From Camellia lanceoleosa (taxonomy: Eukaryota > Streptophyta > Magnoliopsida > Ericales > Theaceae): 64,000 bases of DNA. The translations under genes and the position numbers were made by a program. The stretch is taken from contig CM045762.1 of assembly GCA_025200525.1 (NCBI GenBank), forward strand, positions 105,302,682 to 105,366,681, written 5' to 3'. The notes beneath the pieces were generated by a model. That model was given only the letters and a program-made list of their open reading frames with translations, was not told the origin of the DNA and searched no databases. This document shows positions 46,763-59,608 of this stretch, piece by piece (position 1 is the stretch's first letter; each line of letters begins with the position of its first letter).

Positions 46763-49700
46763 TGTAGACACCCCATTTTTGACCATCCTCAAGACTTGGA
46801 CGTCACCGCTTGAACACTCGGTGATCATCCATGTTTGTGTTCGTCTTGAGTTCCCGGAGGTCTCGGCTATGCGCCTTGCCTTAGGATCTCTCGACTCGGC
46901 TGTTTTGTGTCTGGTTTTGCACCAAACACTTGTGTTTTGCCTTGGAGGGGTAGGGAATGGCTTATGGGCCATCCCCATACTTCATCGGCCATGGCTTGAG
47001 GCCACCGGCTGTGTTTTGTTACCACCGGCCAAATATTTGGCCGGCTGGCACTATAGATGGCCGGCCGGCTATCTTTTTTTGGTCAATTGCACTTTTGGCT
47101 GGCCGACTACTGTGCATCTACTTTTGCAGATATTTTCATACAGCTGGCATGCACTTGGCTCCCCTCCATACACATGTATGGAGGGATCTTCCTCTTAGCT
47201 AGCTTGTCTTGTAAGCTTGCAAGATTGAAGCTCTATAAGAGGAGGTCTCCTCTCCCTCTTTTAGGGTTAGACAACACTTCTTAGAGAACTCTGGTTTTAG
47301 GGTTTGGTTTGGGTATCTATCCTATATCTATATCTCCCTCTCTCTCTTGTATTTGTGTGTGTTTAGCCTTAGGATTGCACACAAACACCCACTATTACAC
47401 TATCCTCTTGGAGCTGAGGCCCTTGAGGGTTGTTTTTGAAGTTTTGGAGCTGGTTTGAGCCAAAGAAGCTGCTGGTCTTCCATTCTTGAAGAGGGTCTAC
47501 AAGGGTGAGCATTTACTCTTTTAAATACCCCATTTTTGCAAAGCTTTTTTGACTATCGTGCATCTATTTTTGAGCTTAGTATATAATACATAAAAGTTTT
47601 GTTTTTGAGCCCTCTAAATAGTTGTTTAAGAGTGTTCTAAGCTTTGGGGTTGTTTGACCCCTCTTAAGGCTTGTTTGGCCTTCATTTTATGCCATTTTGG
47701 TGAGCTCCGGGACCATTGTGTTTGGGCCTCCTCACCCCTGAAATCTTGAGGGATTTCAGTGGTAAGGATGGTGCCTTGAGGTCCTAAGAAGGAGAGGGCC
47801 ACCCCCTCTCCTTGTTGTCCTTGAAAAGGGCCATTTTAGCCTCTTGAGAGAGCATATTGTTTAGGTTCATGTTGGCCATGCCTTAACTGATTTTTGTGCT
47901 TATTATGTCATAATATAGCTCCGTTTTCAATTGGTTTTGGTACACCATGCTTGCTTAGCATACATGCCTTGTAATGCCATGTTTAGGTCTTAACATGCTT
48001 TAGGTTTTGATCCTTGTTCTAGCATGATTTTGGCCAAGCTTTGTGAAGCTTTTGTGTTTGTTTTAGCATGCTTAAGCTCTGTTTTTGGTTGTTTTGGTCG
48101 ACCATCACATGCTTAGTATAGCCACCTTGCATTTTGGCTTGTTAGCCTTGGGTGTGTGAGTGTGTAGCATGCATTACTTGCAGTGTTTCAGTGGTTTGGA
48201 ACCAATTACCATGTTATTTCAGTCCTTATAATATGCTTGCATTTAATGCTCCTTTGATACTTTAAGAGGTTGTGTTGTATGCTCCATGTTTAAGCATTTG
48301 TGCATGCCTCCATGTGTAGATCATTTAGATGCCATCTAGGTGGTTTTTAGGGCTTGCCTTAACATGATTTAGGACTGTTTTAATCTATTTTGGTCATTTG
48401 CTTCATGTGTCATATGATCATGCTTTAGGTCCTTGGACCAATTACATGCTTTGCTTAGTTGTTTAGCACCTCTTTTCTATGCAATTTCAAAGCTTAAGGT
48501 GCATGCCATTTGTCCATGTTTGCATCCTCTTAAGTGTGCTTGAGAGTTACTTTTTGATGTTTAAAGTTTTAAGCCATGTTTGCATGCATGCTTATAGATG
48601 TAGATACTTGGCTCATGACACATTGTTGCACACTTTTGTGTTGTTGCATTTGGCATGCTTTATATCTAACATGTTGCCCATATTGCACCTTGCATGTGTA
48701 CATGTTGTTGTTACACTTTGCATGCTTGGTTAGTTGCATCTTTGCATTACTTGCTTGCATGCCCATATTGCACACTTAGGCTCACATGCTTAGGATTGCA
48801 TTGCATTGGCATGCATGCTTCACCTCTTGATCAAGCCATGACAGAGGTTGAAAGCCCCGTGGTTTGTTTATGTGCATTGCATTTCATTTGAAATCGAAAT
48901 GCACACTTGATTCTTTGGGCCATCATACATGGAAATGCGCGATTGGTGGTCCGAGAATCGAGGCCCATCCTCCTTTGAGTCATACATATGATAAGGAGTG
49001 TGGTTGGTGCATACATTGCTTGAAATGCATTGCCATGCTTTGTTTTGCCCTCTGTTGCTGTCAAACCAGTTTCTGCAGGAAGCTTTGGCTGGCCGGCCAT
49101 CTTTAGTGCCGACCGGCCATCTATAAGTGGCCGATGGATTCATTTGTGGCCAATGACCATTCTCCATGGCCGGTGACCAATCCCCTCAGCTGGTGGTGTT
49201 CCATAGCATTCAGAGAAGCAATCCTAGGACTTGTGAAGTCTTCAGAGGAGCAGAACAGTCAAAGTAGAGGCATCTTGTGGATGGCAATGACTTTCCGAGC
49301 GAAACCAAGCATGCATGCATTGGACCCTCTTCCCGAGATTGCTGTTTATTGCTTAAATAGATTAGTTGATTTGCGTAGCTAGTTTAATTGGTCTGTAATA
49401 ATTAATTAGCTTGTAGGTTAATTAAATTGTATTATTCTTTCGGTCCCTCCGAGCGAGGGTAAATTTGTAATAAGTGTGGATACGTGTGTGCATGTCTTCC
49501 AACCCCCACTTCTTTCTCCCTTTTACTTACCTGCTTTGATGGTTAGTATTAGGACATGTTTAATTTAGCATGCCTTATGCTATGCATGCGTGCATCCATA
49601 CATTTGTCTCGCATGCACCGGGCTCGGCGCATCATACTAACTGCATTGTATTTCAATTCCAAGTTGAATACGTGTTAGTTGTAGCATCATTATATGCCAT

Positions 49701-50480
49701 CTTAGAATAGCCGAGCCTATTGTAGTTGTATCTTGCATGTGTTGCATTAGCCGTCTTGACATGAACTAGGATCATCCACATGATTACTAACTAGTTTCTG
49801 TTTTGGCTTGGAGTACTAGGTAAGCTTTTACACTTTAGCATACCGCATGCATGTGAGTGTTTTCCATGACAGCATGCTTACCATATGGCTAGATGCTTAT
49901 GTGATATAAATTGCCTGAATGTTTGTGGGTGAAGGTTGGACTATTTGAGTTGGAACAACTCATTGAAATCCGTATTTTAGCCTATTTATGAGTAGCAAAT
50001 TCCAAAACGTTTTCCAAACAAACGGACATGCAATGTTTCATTCCAAATTAGGCAATCTAGTCTATACTTTTGTGTTGTGCGCATCACATAGTAATTCTAG
50101 CTAATTAATCGGAATAAGAACACATAACATTTTCAAAATAGGATATCACGGTTAGTAGAGGCCGATCTTCGGATCGGGCGAGAGGGGGTGCTCATAGCTG
50201 ACCTTCCTCAATCGTACCCAAGTTCCCGAGCCGAGGCAACTTTGGTGATGACGGATACGTGGCCTTTGGCACCGAGTCAGGGTTTCCTAAATTCCCCCAT
50301 TAAAAAATATTTAGGTGGCGACTCTGTATTTGGCAAAGCAGTCCATGTTTAGCACTTCTTTCAAAATCTGTTTTTTCTCAAAACGATTTGTCGGATTTGG
50401 ACTCTTTGGTTCAGATTAAGAACCGTGACAAATCGAGTCCGAACTGTGGCAGCATAAGTCCCTTACGCGGGGCGCGTCCA
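46763..50480 (+). repeat. 5' LTR of element C
   Basis: It is about 3.7 kb, starting TGTAGACACCCC. The 3' border is placed near 50,480-50,487, just before the primer site. The minus-strand relative is at 5286-8994. The first 25 bases resemble the start of the family B LTR, so the two families are related. GGCCGGCC-type clusters lie at 47,005-47,110 and 49,080-49,190. Many TTGCATG-like short words give it a repetitive look around 48,000-48,850. No protein is encoded. Confidence 0.85.
47232..47239 (+). promoter_or_regulatory. TATA box in element C LTR
   Basis: TCTATAAG about 470 bp into the LTR, followed by CT-rich sequence and TTAGGGTTAG. The equivalent box in the minus-strand copy is at 8575-8585. 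Confidence 0.55.
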
Positions 50481-50487
50481 TAGTTTC

Positions 50488-50505
50488 TAGCGACTCTGCT
50501 GGGGA
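50488..50505 (+). other. Primer-binding site of element C
   Basis: TAGCGACTCTGCTGGGGA, one base away from the TGGCGACTC...GGGGA form that I recall for Ogre/Tat elements and their tRNA-Arg primer. The tRNA identity is from memory and was not checked. Confidence 0.65.
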
Positions 50506-51409
50506 GATTAGAGAGCTTGACTTGAACTCGTGATATCTTGTTTTGATTTCACTTATGTGTTTCTTTGCATTGCATGTGCATCGGTGCGCCTAGGACACTG
50601 TGTTGGCCATCTGCTATTCCTGAGCGGTTTGCCGGAGGCTTGTCTTGTCAAGGCATGGCCATAAGGCTGATCGGTTGTGGGCGCTGCCAGTATGGGAACA
50701 CAAACCCCGGTTTTACCGGGGCACCCTTTTGACCATTCGACCTAGTTCATATTGAAATCCATAGTGACCATTCCAAACTAGGACAGGTTGCTTACCCGAT
50801 GTTAGGTTGTTTGAAACCGCTACATGCGTAGTGAAACCCTAGCTCCTGACAAAATAGGATAGGGAAACCCTACCCCAACATAGGGGTGTTTTGGCTCTCT
50901 TTTACATGCTATGTGCTTTTAGAGTGTATCTCTACAGGGAATGCATGTATTAGTTTGCAAGTCTGGGTATCAGGCCTGCGGGTATCAGTATTTGGGGAAT
51001 CTGTTTTACCTGAGGGTATCAGTTTTGGGACAGTTATTTGGGGAACAGTGATCAGTGTTGAGTACAGTCATTCCGCTATGCTCATATCCGTTCCAGTGAA
51101 ATTGAGTTGAGATGCTGTCTGTTTTGTCTTTTGCTAGGTAGTCCTAGAACTGTAGTTTCAGAAGGCTCCACTATCCCCCAGGTACATTGGACTTGTGCTG
51201 ATAGACTTTGTCGGGTCAGAGATTCAGTTCAAGGACAATCAGTGTTCCTTTGCCAGAGGCAAGGTAAAAACACCAGTCAGGCACAGATCATTAGTTCAAC
51301 AGTCTTCGGATCAGCGGTCATTATCCATCTCACCTGTGCGCAGTTGGGTTGAGATATCTGTTTTTTACCTTAGGGAGATATACTGGTTGCTCAGTTAGAC
51401 CAGGACAAT
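50506..51409 (+). other. Element C 5' leader
   Basis: About 900 bp of untranslated sequence between the primer site and gag. No conserved domain. Short repeats of GGGTATCAG and GGGGAACAG occur around 50,965-51,060. Likely holds packaging signals, but none could be identified. Confidence 0.55.
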
Positions 51410-52789
51410 ATGTCGAGTCTGGAAGAGATGGTGCGTCAACTCCAGGATAGTATGAAAGCCATGCAAAGAAGACGCCGTCTCGCTGCACTCGCCAAGCAAT
51501 AGGCTGTGGTCATAGCCCAACAGGCAGAGACAATTGCCAGGCTAGAGCAGCAAACTGGAGTATCTACTTCACACCAGGCTCCTCCCCCACCAAGAGTTCC
51601 CATACTCCGGGAGGCAACCCACGTCCAGGATGATGCGGACATTCCAGTCGGGCCAGCTCCGCTCCCGGTTCTACCCCAGCTATCTAAAACACCCACCAAC
51701 CTACCAGACTCCCCTTTCGAGTTCAAAACGGACCCCACAACATTGAAAGTAAGCAAGCTTGAGAAATTGTTCAAAAAGTCTCAGGGGGCCCATTCTATTC
51801 CTGATATAGATGATGGTTATACTGACTCAGTGGTGACATTACTGGATCGGTTCAAGATGCCACATATCGATCGATTCAATGGCTCTGAAGACCCAATGGT
51901 GCACCTCCAACTGTTTTCTGATATCTTGAGGCCAATGGGTTTGACCACAGCCCAGAAATTGTCACTATTCGGCCGAACCTTGTCTGGGATAGCTGTAATC
52001 TGGTATGCGAAATTGGAGAACTCTGTGAAACAGAATTGGGAAGAGATGACTGAGGCCTTCAATGATCGATACTTCTACAACACACAGATTGAGGTCACAA
52101 CTCGTGATCTTGAAGTCACCCGGCAAGAGCCAAAGGAGGGTTTCTCAGAGTTCGTGACGAGATGGAGAGCAAAGGCCTCAATGATGACTACAAGGCCTTC
52201 CGACAAAGATCAGATTCGGATGGTTGTGCGCAACCTCCAGCCCAAACTAATGCAGAAAATGATCGTGCTCCACTTCCCTACCTTTTCAGATTTGCATGAG
52301 ATGGGAGTACAGATCGAGGATGCGATGAAACAGGGCCTGATTGACTAAGACCGAGAGTAGCCCAAGAGGGCATTCAACCGCAGTTCGAATACAACCACCA
52401 GTGGTGATGTAGCTGCAAGATCTTCTGAAGTTGGAATGGTCACCACCACTCCTAAAACAGCCACCCCCTTTGTTGGTGCATCCAATCCAAAGCCTCAAAC
52501 TTCGGACTATCTACCCCGAGGCAAGAGGGTTTTCACCCCGCTTTATATGCCTTTATCTAAAGCCCTGGGGGTCCTACTCAGGAAAGGACATCTGAAACCG
52601 TTAGAACAACGGCCTCTACCCGATCCTCTCCCTCCAAAGCATGACCCGACTAAGTACTGTGCTTTTCATCAACAAACCGGTCATGACACCGACAGTTGCG
52701 TCCGTCTCCGCCACGAGATACAAAATTTGATTGACAACGGGGTCATCCCCGCACCAGCTCTGCAAAGTCTATCGGCACTTGATCAATGA
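51410..52789 (+). pseudogene. Gag of element C (interrupted)
   Basis: Starts MSSLEEMVRQLQDSMKAMQ with a coiled-coil N-terminus. The retrotransposon Gag core follows (PHIDRFNGSEDPMVHLQLF, SGIAVIWYAKLENSVK, FVTRWRAKA). The end is a knuckle-like CAFHQQTGHDTDSC at about 52,670. One frame spans the region and is broken by TAG at 51,500-51,502, TAA at 52,346-52,348 and another TAG shortly after. The TAG at 51,500 fits a CAG changed to TAG. The zinc-knuckle form CxFHxxxGHxTxxC is the type used by Tat/Ogre Gags. Confidence 0.85.
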
Positions 52790-53424
52790 ACTTGTGGGGG
52801 ATAATGTGACTATGTAATCGAGGGATGAACCACCTGTGGGCGGCGTTCAGTTTATTTCAGATGTGGTGTATGGCACGCACTGTTGCGAGCATTTGTGAAT
52901 GCTGGGTTTTGTACGTTCTGGCTTGGGTATTGAGTCAGTTCTGTTGTTTTGTTTTGAGTTTGTCTCTTTGTTTTGAGTCAATCTTTTCATATTGAGTCAG
53001 TCGGGTCTGTCTTGTTGTATTGAGTCAGTCTTGTTTTGTTAAGAGTCGGGTGATTTCGGGGATGTTACCTCAAACATCACTTGCTTGTTTTGTGTTTGTC
53101 TTTTTGTTTTCTTTTGAGTCTGTTTCTGCCTTGGAGCCAGTAATGCCAACAGATTTGAATGAACAGCAGTGATTTTCGCACTCTTGTGTTTGCTTCTACT
53201 ATGTGCCAGTTGTGCTAGAAATTCTAAATGAGATGGCAATATTTGACTAGAAGCTGTGTCTTTTCTATGCCTTGAATTCATTGCATCGACCTAAGTTTTC
53301 CAAAACTTTTTTCGAAACATTGTGATAAAAAACGAAGAGGAAGGAATTCCTCGGATTTTGCAAAATTTGATCAATTGAGAGAAAGAGAGGTATGTTAAGC
53401 CCTTAATGATCGAGATCATGCTTG
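52790..53424 (+). other. Element C non-coding stretch between gag and RT remnant
   Basis: T/G-rich sequence with repeated TTGAGTCAGTC and TTGTTTTG words (52,930-53,040). The position where protease would be expected holds nothing recognisable, implying an internal deletion or replacement. Confidence 0.55.
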
Positions 53425-53672
53425 TTAATGTGAGTACTGAGAAGGATCCTGGCTTGATCCAGATTGGTTCTACACTGTCTTCAGCGCGAGGGATTAGTCG
53501 CTTTCTTAAAAGATTTCAAAAAATGTTTTTGCGCGGTCCTGCGAAGACCTGTGTGGAATTGCTCTTGAGATTGTGCAGCCTAGGATCGCTCTCAGCCTCA
53601 AGACTCGACCCGTCACTTTCAAACCTTGAACTGGGATTCAGAATGGTCAACGGTCAACCACAGCGTAAGGCC
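53425..53672 (+). pseudogene. Element C pol remnant (start of RT region)
   Basis: A decayed segment matching the region just upstream of RT in Tat/Ogre Pol: STEKDPGLIQIGSTLSSA. After a frameshift near 53,525 comes SCEDLCGIALEIVQPRIAL, which corresponds to the usual AWSYEDMPGLDPEI motif. Element A has the counterpart [15 protein letters not shown]. The sequence ends at the insertion point of element E and does not resume as RT at 63,161. Confidence 0.6.
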
Positions 53673-53675
53673 TGT

Positions 53676-56041
53676 GTCACGACCCAAACCCGGCCCTATG
53701 GGTTTAGCATCAGAATCGCCAAGAATCCGAGATTATCAAGGCCCTTGAACAGTATGACTGGCGGAAGCCAATACAGTAAGTAACTAGTGTCCATTGAGCT
53801 GTGAAAATCTGTATGTCAAAAATATTTTTCATGCATTCATACAGTTCAAACAGTATAGTCTATATACAGTCTATACAATCATATACAAACAGTCAGTACG
53901 GGGACCTAATCCCTCGACAACAAGACAAGAAAAACAAGAGAGCCTATACAATGAGTACAAAAACAAGAGGGAGACCGGTGGGGGACACAAAAACACCCCA
54001 AGCCATAGCATGGCAACTCGAAACCTCACAGTGAGGCACATAGGCTGGCTTGACAAAACTGGGGACCAACCCACGCTCCTAGCTCCGGTCAGGCTGCTGA
54101 GAACCTACATATATATATATAAACAGTGAGCTAAAGCCCAGTGAATAACATAATGCGTAAAGAGGTTATGAATGAATGTCCTTAGAGTAATGAAATCAGT
54201 TCATTAAACAGTATTTCAGTCTTTCAGTATTTCAGTCAATCAGTCATATGTGGTACACCCTTTAGCCTATAAACAGTAGGTCCAAAAGGACCGGGTCTTA
54301 ACAGACCCAACAACAATGATGGCCATCAATCAGTAAACAGTATGGTTCCACGAGGGAACCGACAGAGCTCTGTAATAGTAACAGTAAACAGTGAGTGCTA
54401 AGGATGCCACAATACGGTTCAGAATACAGGACATACATTCATTCAGTAAATAATATCAGTTCAATAAACAGTTCAGTTCAGTATTCAAAAGATAACCATT
54501 TCGAACATATCTTTACACAATCGTTACTCACAGAGATTGAGCTAATAGCAGCTAGAGCGCGTCCCCGAGAGCCAACCCTAAACAGTTAACAAATAGAACA
54601 CACACTAAGTTTCACAGTCGGGAAGGATGATAATTAAATCCCTAAATTTCCTCGGTGTGGTTCTATGTCTAAATCCTCATTAAGATGCCTTAAACTAGGC
54701 CTAAGAATGCCTATGATGGGATGAGGATGCGAAAATACACTTAGAAAACATTTTGCATACTTTGCTGAAATAAGAGCCTCGCTCGAGCGAGCCTTTCTTC
54801 GCTCGAGCGAGCTTCCAAAATCAAAGGCCTCGCTCGAGCGAACAATCCTTCGCTCGAGCAGTCTGATGAAACAGTAAAAGTACCGATGCTCGATTTTACG
54901 CCGAGCCACCAATCCTTCGCCGAGCGTGGCTCGGAGGAAACGTTGGTCGCCGGCGAGAATCCTTCGCTCGAGCGAAGAAGCCAAATCTGGAATTTCCAGA
55001 TTTGCCTTCCAAGCTCAAGCCAAGCATTCTCAACTTAATTCTCGACCTCTTGGGCCCAAATTCTGGAAAATACATCCCAAAACAATGTATAACAAGTTTC
55101 AAAAGCCAATTTATGAATTCAAGCCCCAAAGGTGAGTCAATTAAATCCAAAATTCAAACCCATTTTCAAGAACAATTTCAAAACATGCAATGCATGAGTT
55201 TTTAACCAAATTCAAGGTTCAAATCTTGCTCTAATGAGCTCAATAGTTGGAAAACAAAATGAAAACATGGACTTTGATAGAAACATGAGCATGCATGTAC
55301 AATCCATCATGAATTCAACTCAAAAATCACCAATTCAACCATGCATGTAACAATGGAGTTCCAATTCAACATATATGAGCAATTTCATGACTTAACTTCT
55401 CTATATCCATGATACATGCAAGATGGAACTCAAAGACAACAAGAAGGAGATGGATTTTCTCACCTAAGTCTCAATTTCTTGTCTAGAAGTTCAATTATGC
55501 AACCTATGCCTCAAATCTTTAAGTTCCTTTAGCAAGTCATCAAGATGAATACACTCTCTCCCTTTCTCTCTCTCTAATTTCGGTGGGAGCAAGGATGAAG
55601 CTGAGCAAATGTTGTCTGAAAGTGTAAGGCTCAACAATGATAAGAATAAACAAAAGCCACTCAATGGCAATTTGGTAGATAAGCCTAAGTTTGCAATTAG
55701 CTCATTTTAATCTAGTTTAATCATACCTAATCACAATTTAGATAAATATACCATAAAATCACAAATATTCTACTGATTCCAAAACTCTAAACGGTTCCTA
55801 ATTCGGCCGCCGATAAGGCCTTCAATTAGCAGTTTAAACACATAAACTCAAACAGATAATCAATCAATCAAACAGATGCAATATGCAATTCAATAGATAA
55901 ACTTATTCAATTTCAGTTTCGATTTCAATCGGTCCATTTAGTACTTCAGTTGATTCAATTATCAGTCATTATCAGTTCAGTTTAGCAGTAACCAGTAGCT
56001 AATTCAGTAGTCTATCGGCAATTAGTACGAGGGTTGTTACA
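53676..56041 (-). repeat. 3' LTR of element E
   Basis: It is 2366 bp, with TGTAACAACCC at its start and GGTCGTGACA at its end on the minus strand. It contains several CGCTCGAGCGAG palindromes (54,775-54,860 and 54,960-54,985). A run of TATATATATA (54,105-54,120) precedes the AAACAGTGAG block and is the best TATA candidate. Confidence 0.92.
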
Positions 56042-56042
56042 G

Positions 56043-56054
56043 TCTCCCCTCCTT
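56043..56054 (-). other. Polypurine tract of element E
   Basis: AAGGAGGGGAGA on the minus strand, one base before the 3' LTR start TGTAACAAC. This is the expected site of plus-strand DNA priming. Confidence 0.85.
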
Positions 56055-56132
56055 ATATGGAGTTTAGTCCTCTAAACTCGAGTTACCTTCAGTCTGGAAG
56101 AAAACAGGATTCAGCGGGAACAAATCAGGATA

Positions 56133-57077
56133 TCACCTAGCCATGTCATCTTCCCTTTCCCAAGTGGCATAGACGCCACAATGGTTCTGCCAATCAACTT
56201 TCACCAACGGGATTTCTTTGTTTCTCAGTTTCTTGATCCGTCTGTTTACAATCTGTATAGGCCGTTCCTCGTAAGTGTAGTCATCACTCAACACGATACG
56301 AGTAGGCTCAATCACGTGGAAGGGATCCCGGAGATAATCTCTCAACATAGATATGTGGAAGACGTTATGAATATGCTCCATTTCAGGAGGAAGTGCAACT
56401 TGATACGCCACCGGATTGATTTTCTCAATAACCTGATACGGTCCGACATATCTTGGCGCTAACTTGCCTTTGACTCCAAAACGAGTCTGGCCTTTCATTG
56501 GTGTCACTTTCACAAAAACGTGATCACCCACTTCATATTCTCGGTCTCGTCTTCTAATATCTGCATAACTCTTTCTCTACTCATGCGGTTTTTATCTCTT
56601 GTATCGCTTTTATCTTTTCGCTTGTTTCATACACAATCTCGGGCCCAACAACGGCCCATCTCCAACTTCTGCCCAGCAAATTGGAGATCTACACTTTCTG
56701 CCATACAATGCCTCGAAAGGCGCCATTCCAATACTCGAATGGTAGCTGTTGTTGTAGGCGAATTCAGCCAACGGCAAATGACTTTCCCAGTTTTCCTGAA
56801 AATCAAGGACACACATTCTCAGTAGATCCTCTAGAGTCTGGATGGTCCTTTCTGACTGTCCATCTGTCTGAGGATGATAGGCACTACTCAACCTCAATTC
56901 AGTACCCAATGCAGTCTGTAGGCTTTGCCAGAACCTCGATGTAAACTTCGAATCCCTGTCAGAAACAATAGATACAGGCACTCCATGCAATCTCACAATT
57001 TCATCAATATAGATAACCGCCAATTTGTCTGCATTATAAATTGTCTTGACAGGTAGGAAGTGTGCAGATTTAGTCAA
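56133..57077 (-). pseudogene. Element E pol: integrase core and chromodomain-like C-terminus
   Basis: From 57,077 down: [21 protein letters not shown] (second Asp), [19 protein letters not shown] (catalytic Glu) and [23 protein letters not shown] frameshift near 56,610 separates this from the C-terminal part (56,133-56,531): GDHVFVKVTPMKG, GPYQVIEKI, HNVFHISMLR and the chromodomain-like KKLRNKEIPLVKVDWQNH..ATWERED. Chromodomains target insertion to chromatin marks. A stop precedes the first methionine (57,082 area), so the join to the upstream part is broken. Confidence 0.9.
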
Positions 57078-57081
57078 TCTA

Positions 57082-58337
57082 TCAACAATAACTCAAATAG
57101 AGTCCATACCTTTTTCTAGAGCGAGGTAATCCAACGATGAAATCTATCGTGATATGCTCCCATTTCCACTCTGGTATGGGTAAGGGTTGCAGTAAGCCCG
57201 CGGGTCGTTGATGTTCAGCTTTGACTTGTTGGCAGTGAAGACATTTGGACACAAAGTCGGCAATTTCCTTCTTCATTCCTGGCCACCAGAAATTCTGTTT
57301 CAGATCTTGGTACATTTTCGTATTCCCCGGGTGAATCGAAAACTTCGAACTGTGGCCTTCTTGCAGAACTCTCCTTTTCAATTCAGTGTCATTAGGCACA
57401 CACAGTCTTTCTTGAAATTTCAATACATTGTTCTCATATTTGAACCCCGGTCTCGGTTTTGAATCTCTTTCTTCAATAACCTTTTTCAAGAAATCATCCA
57501 GTTGTTGTTTTTCTTTAATTTCCTCAATCAATGCTGGTTGAGCAGTAATGACAGCTATTGTTCCACCTTGTTCTCTCAAAACAATTTCAATTTCAGACTT
57601 TTCCAGATCATGAAGCAATTCTTTCTGCCCGGTGAGCAAACAAGCTAAGTTGGCAATTGACTTTCGGCTCAATGCATTGGTAACAGTGTTAGCTTTTCCC
57701 GGGTGGTACAAAATCTGTAGGTCATAATCTTTGATCAGTTCCAGCCATCTCCGCTGTCTCATATTCAGTTCTTTCTGAGTGAAAAAGTACTTCAGGCTCT
57801 TGTGGTCAGTATACACTTCACATGTTGCTCCATACAAATAATGACGCCAAATTTTCAGTGCAAACACTATCAAAGAAGTTCTAAGTCATGGGTCGGGTAG
57901 TTCTTTTCATGTGGTCTCAACTGTCGGGAAGCATAAGCAATAACTCTCCCATTTTGCATTAAAACACACCCCAAACCCTTATGAGAAGCATCACTAAATA
58001 CAGTATAACCATCCGTACCTGAAGGTAGAGTCAGAACCGGTGCAGTCACAGGTCGAGTTTTCAATTCTTGAAATGCCGATTCCCTTTGGTCAGTCTAGTC
58101 AAATGGTGTCCCCTTCTGAGTCAACTGAGTCAGTGGTAGGGCAATCTTGGAGAAATCTTTGACAAATCTTCTGTAATATCCAGCCAGTCCCAAAAAGCTT
58201 CGAACCTCGGTCACATTTGTTGGTCTAGGCCAGTTCACTACAGCTTCAATTTTCTGCGGATCAACAGAAATTCCATCTTTGCTAACAACATGCCCTAAAA
58301 ACATAAAATGATCAAGCCAAAATTCACATTTAGACAA
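57082..58337 (-). pseudogene. Element E pol: end of RT, RNase H and integrase zinc finger
   Basis: From 58,337: the RT tail ([38 protein letters not shown]), then RNase H ([67 protein letters not shown]). The integrase zinc finger ([19 protein letters not shown]) and the first catalytic Asp ([10 protein letters not shown]) follow. Breaks: TAG at 58,095-58,097 where Trp is expected ([14 protein letters not shown]), and a one-base shift near 57,870. Confidence 0.9.
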
Positions 58338-58381
58338 TTTAGCATACAGTTTCTGTTCTCTTAAGGTCTGCAGGGCAAGTC

Positions 58382-59590
58382 TCAGATGTGTTCATGTTCT
58401 TCTCTAGTCTTAGAATAAATCAGTATGTCATCAATGAATACCACAATGAAATCATCAAGGTATGGTTTAAAAATTCTGTTCATAAGGTCCATAAATGCAG
58501 CAGGGGCATTCGTAACTCCGAACGGTATAACTAAAAATTCATAATGGCCATACCTCGTTCTAAAAGCAGTTTTATCGATATCTTCCGGTTTGACTTTCAA
58601 TTGATGATACCCCGATCTAAGATCAATCTTGGAAAACACTTGTGCACCCTGTAACTGGTCAAATAAATCATCAATACGCGGTAATGGATATTTATTCTTT
58701 ACAGTTACCTTGTTCAGTTCGCGGTAATCAATACACAGTCTCAGTGAGCCATCTTTCTTCTTCACAAACAAAACAGGTGCACCCCACGGTGAAGTACTGG
58801 GCCTGATGAACTTCTTGTCTAACAATTCTTGCAATTGTACTTTCAATTCCTTCAGTTCAGTTGGGGCCATTCTGTAAGGAGCTTTAGATATCGGCTGTGT
58901 ACCCGGAATCACATCCACAGTAAATTCAATTTCCCTGTCAATCAAATCCCCTGGCAAATCATCTGGGAATACATCTGGGAATTCTCTGACTATAGGAATA
59001 CAATTCATATCAGTTTTAACACTATCATCAGTAGGCACAGTCAGCACAGAACACAGATATCCTTTACACCTCTTTCTAATGAGTTTAATAGCTTTCACAG
59101 AAGAAATCAGATACGGAGGAGGTACTACTCCACTCCCATTAAACACAAATTCAGGCAAACCCGGTGGACAGAAAACTACTTGTTTTGTTACACAGTCTAT
59201 AGTGGCATGATATTTTTGCAACCAATCCATCCCCAATATTACATCAAAGTGATCAATATTCAATGGCAGTAAATCAATAAATAGATGCATATCCCCAACA
59301 ATAATCTCATAGGCAGGATACATATATGCACATGTCATGGATCCCCCAACAGGTGATGATACAGCTAGCAGATAGTTCATGGGTTCTAAGGGTCTATTCA
59401 ATTTACGCGAAAAGCATGCGATACATACGAATGTGTAGACCCCGAATCAATCAACACATATGCATTTTGAGCACAGATAGAGAGGATACCTGACACAACG
59501 GTCTCAGAGTTTTGCACGTCTCTTGGTACTAGGGCGAACACTCGGCCCTGCCTCATAGGCTCTTTCTCCGGTAGCTTTGGGGTTCGGTTT
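58382..59590 (-). pseudogene. Element E pol: protease and reverse transcriptase
   Basis: The aspartic protease lies at about 59,402-59,590 with active site [14 protein letters not shown] frameshift near 59,402 is followed by DVILGMDWL of the protease end. [79 protein letters not shown] and the catalytic [10 protein letters not shown] short deletion after EEHEH (58,385) shifts the frame into the next segment. Catalytic residues are intact. Confidence 0.92.
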
Positions 59591-59608
59591 TGGTGTCGCT
59601 AATCTTTG

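Noticed and set aside
58829..59272. Plus-strand open frame of 147 codons
   Set aside because: It is the complement of element E protease/RT, where the minus-strand motifs are clear.
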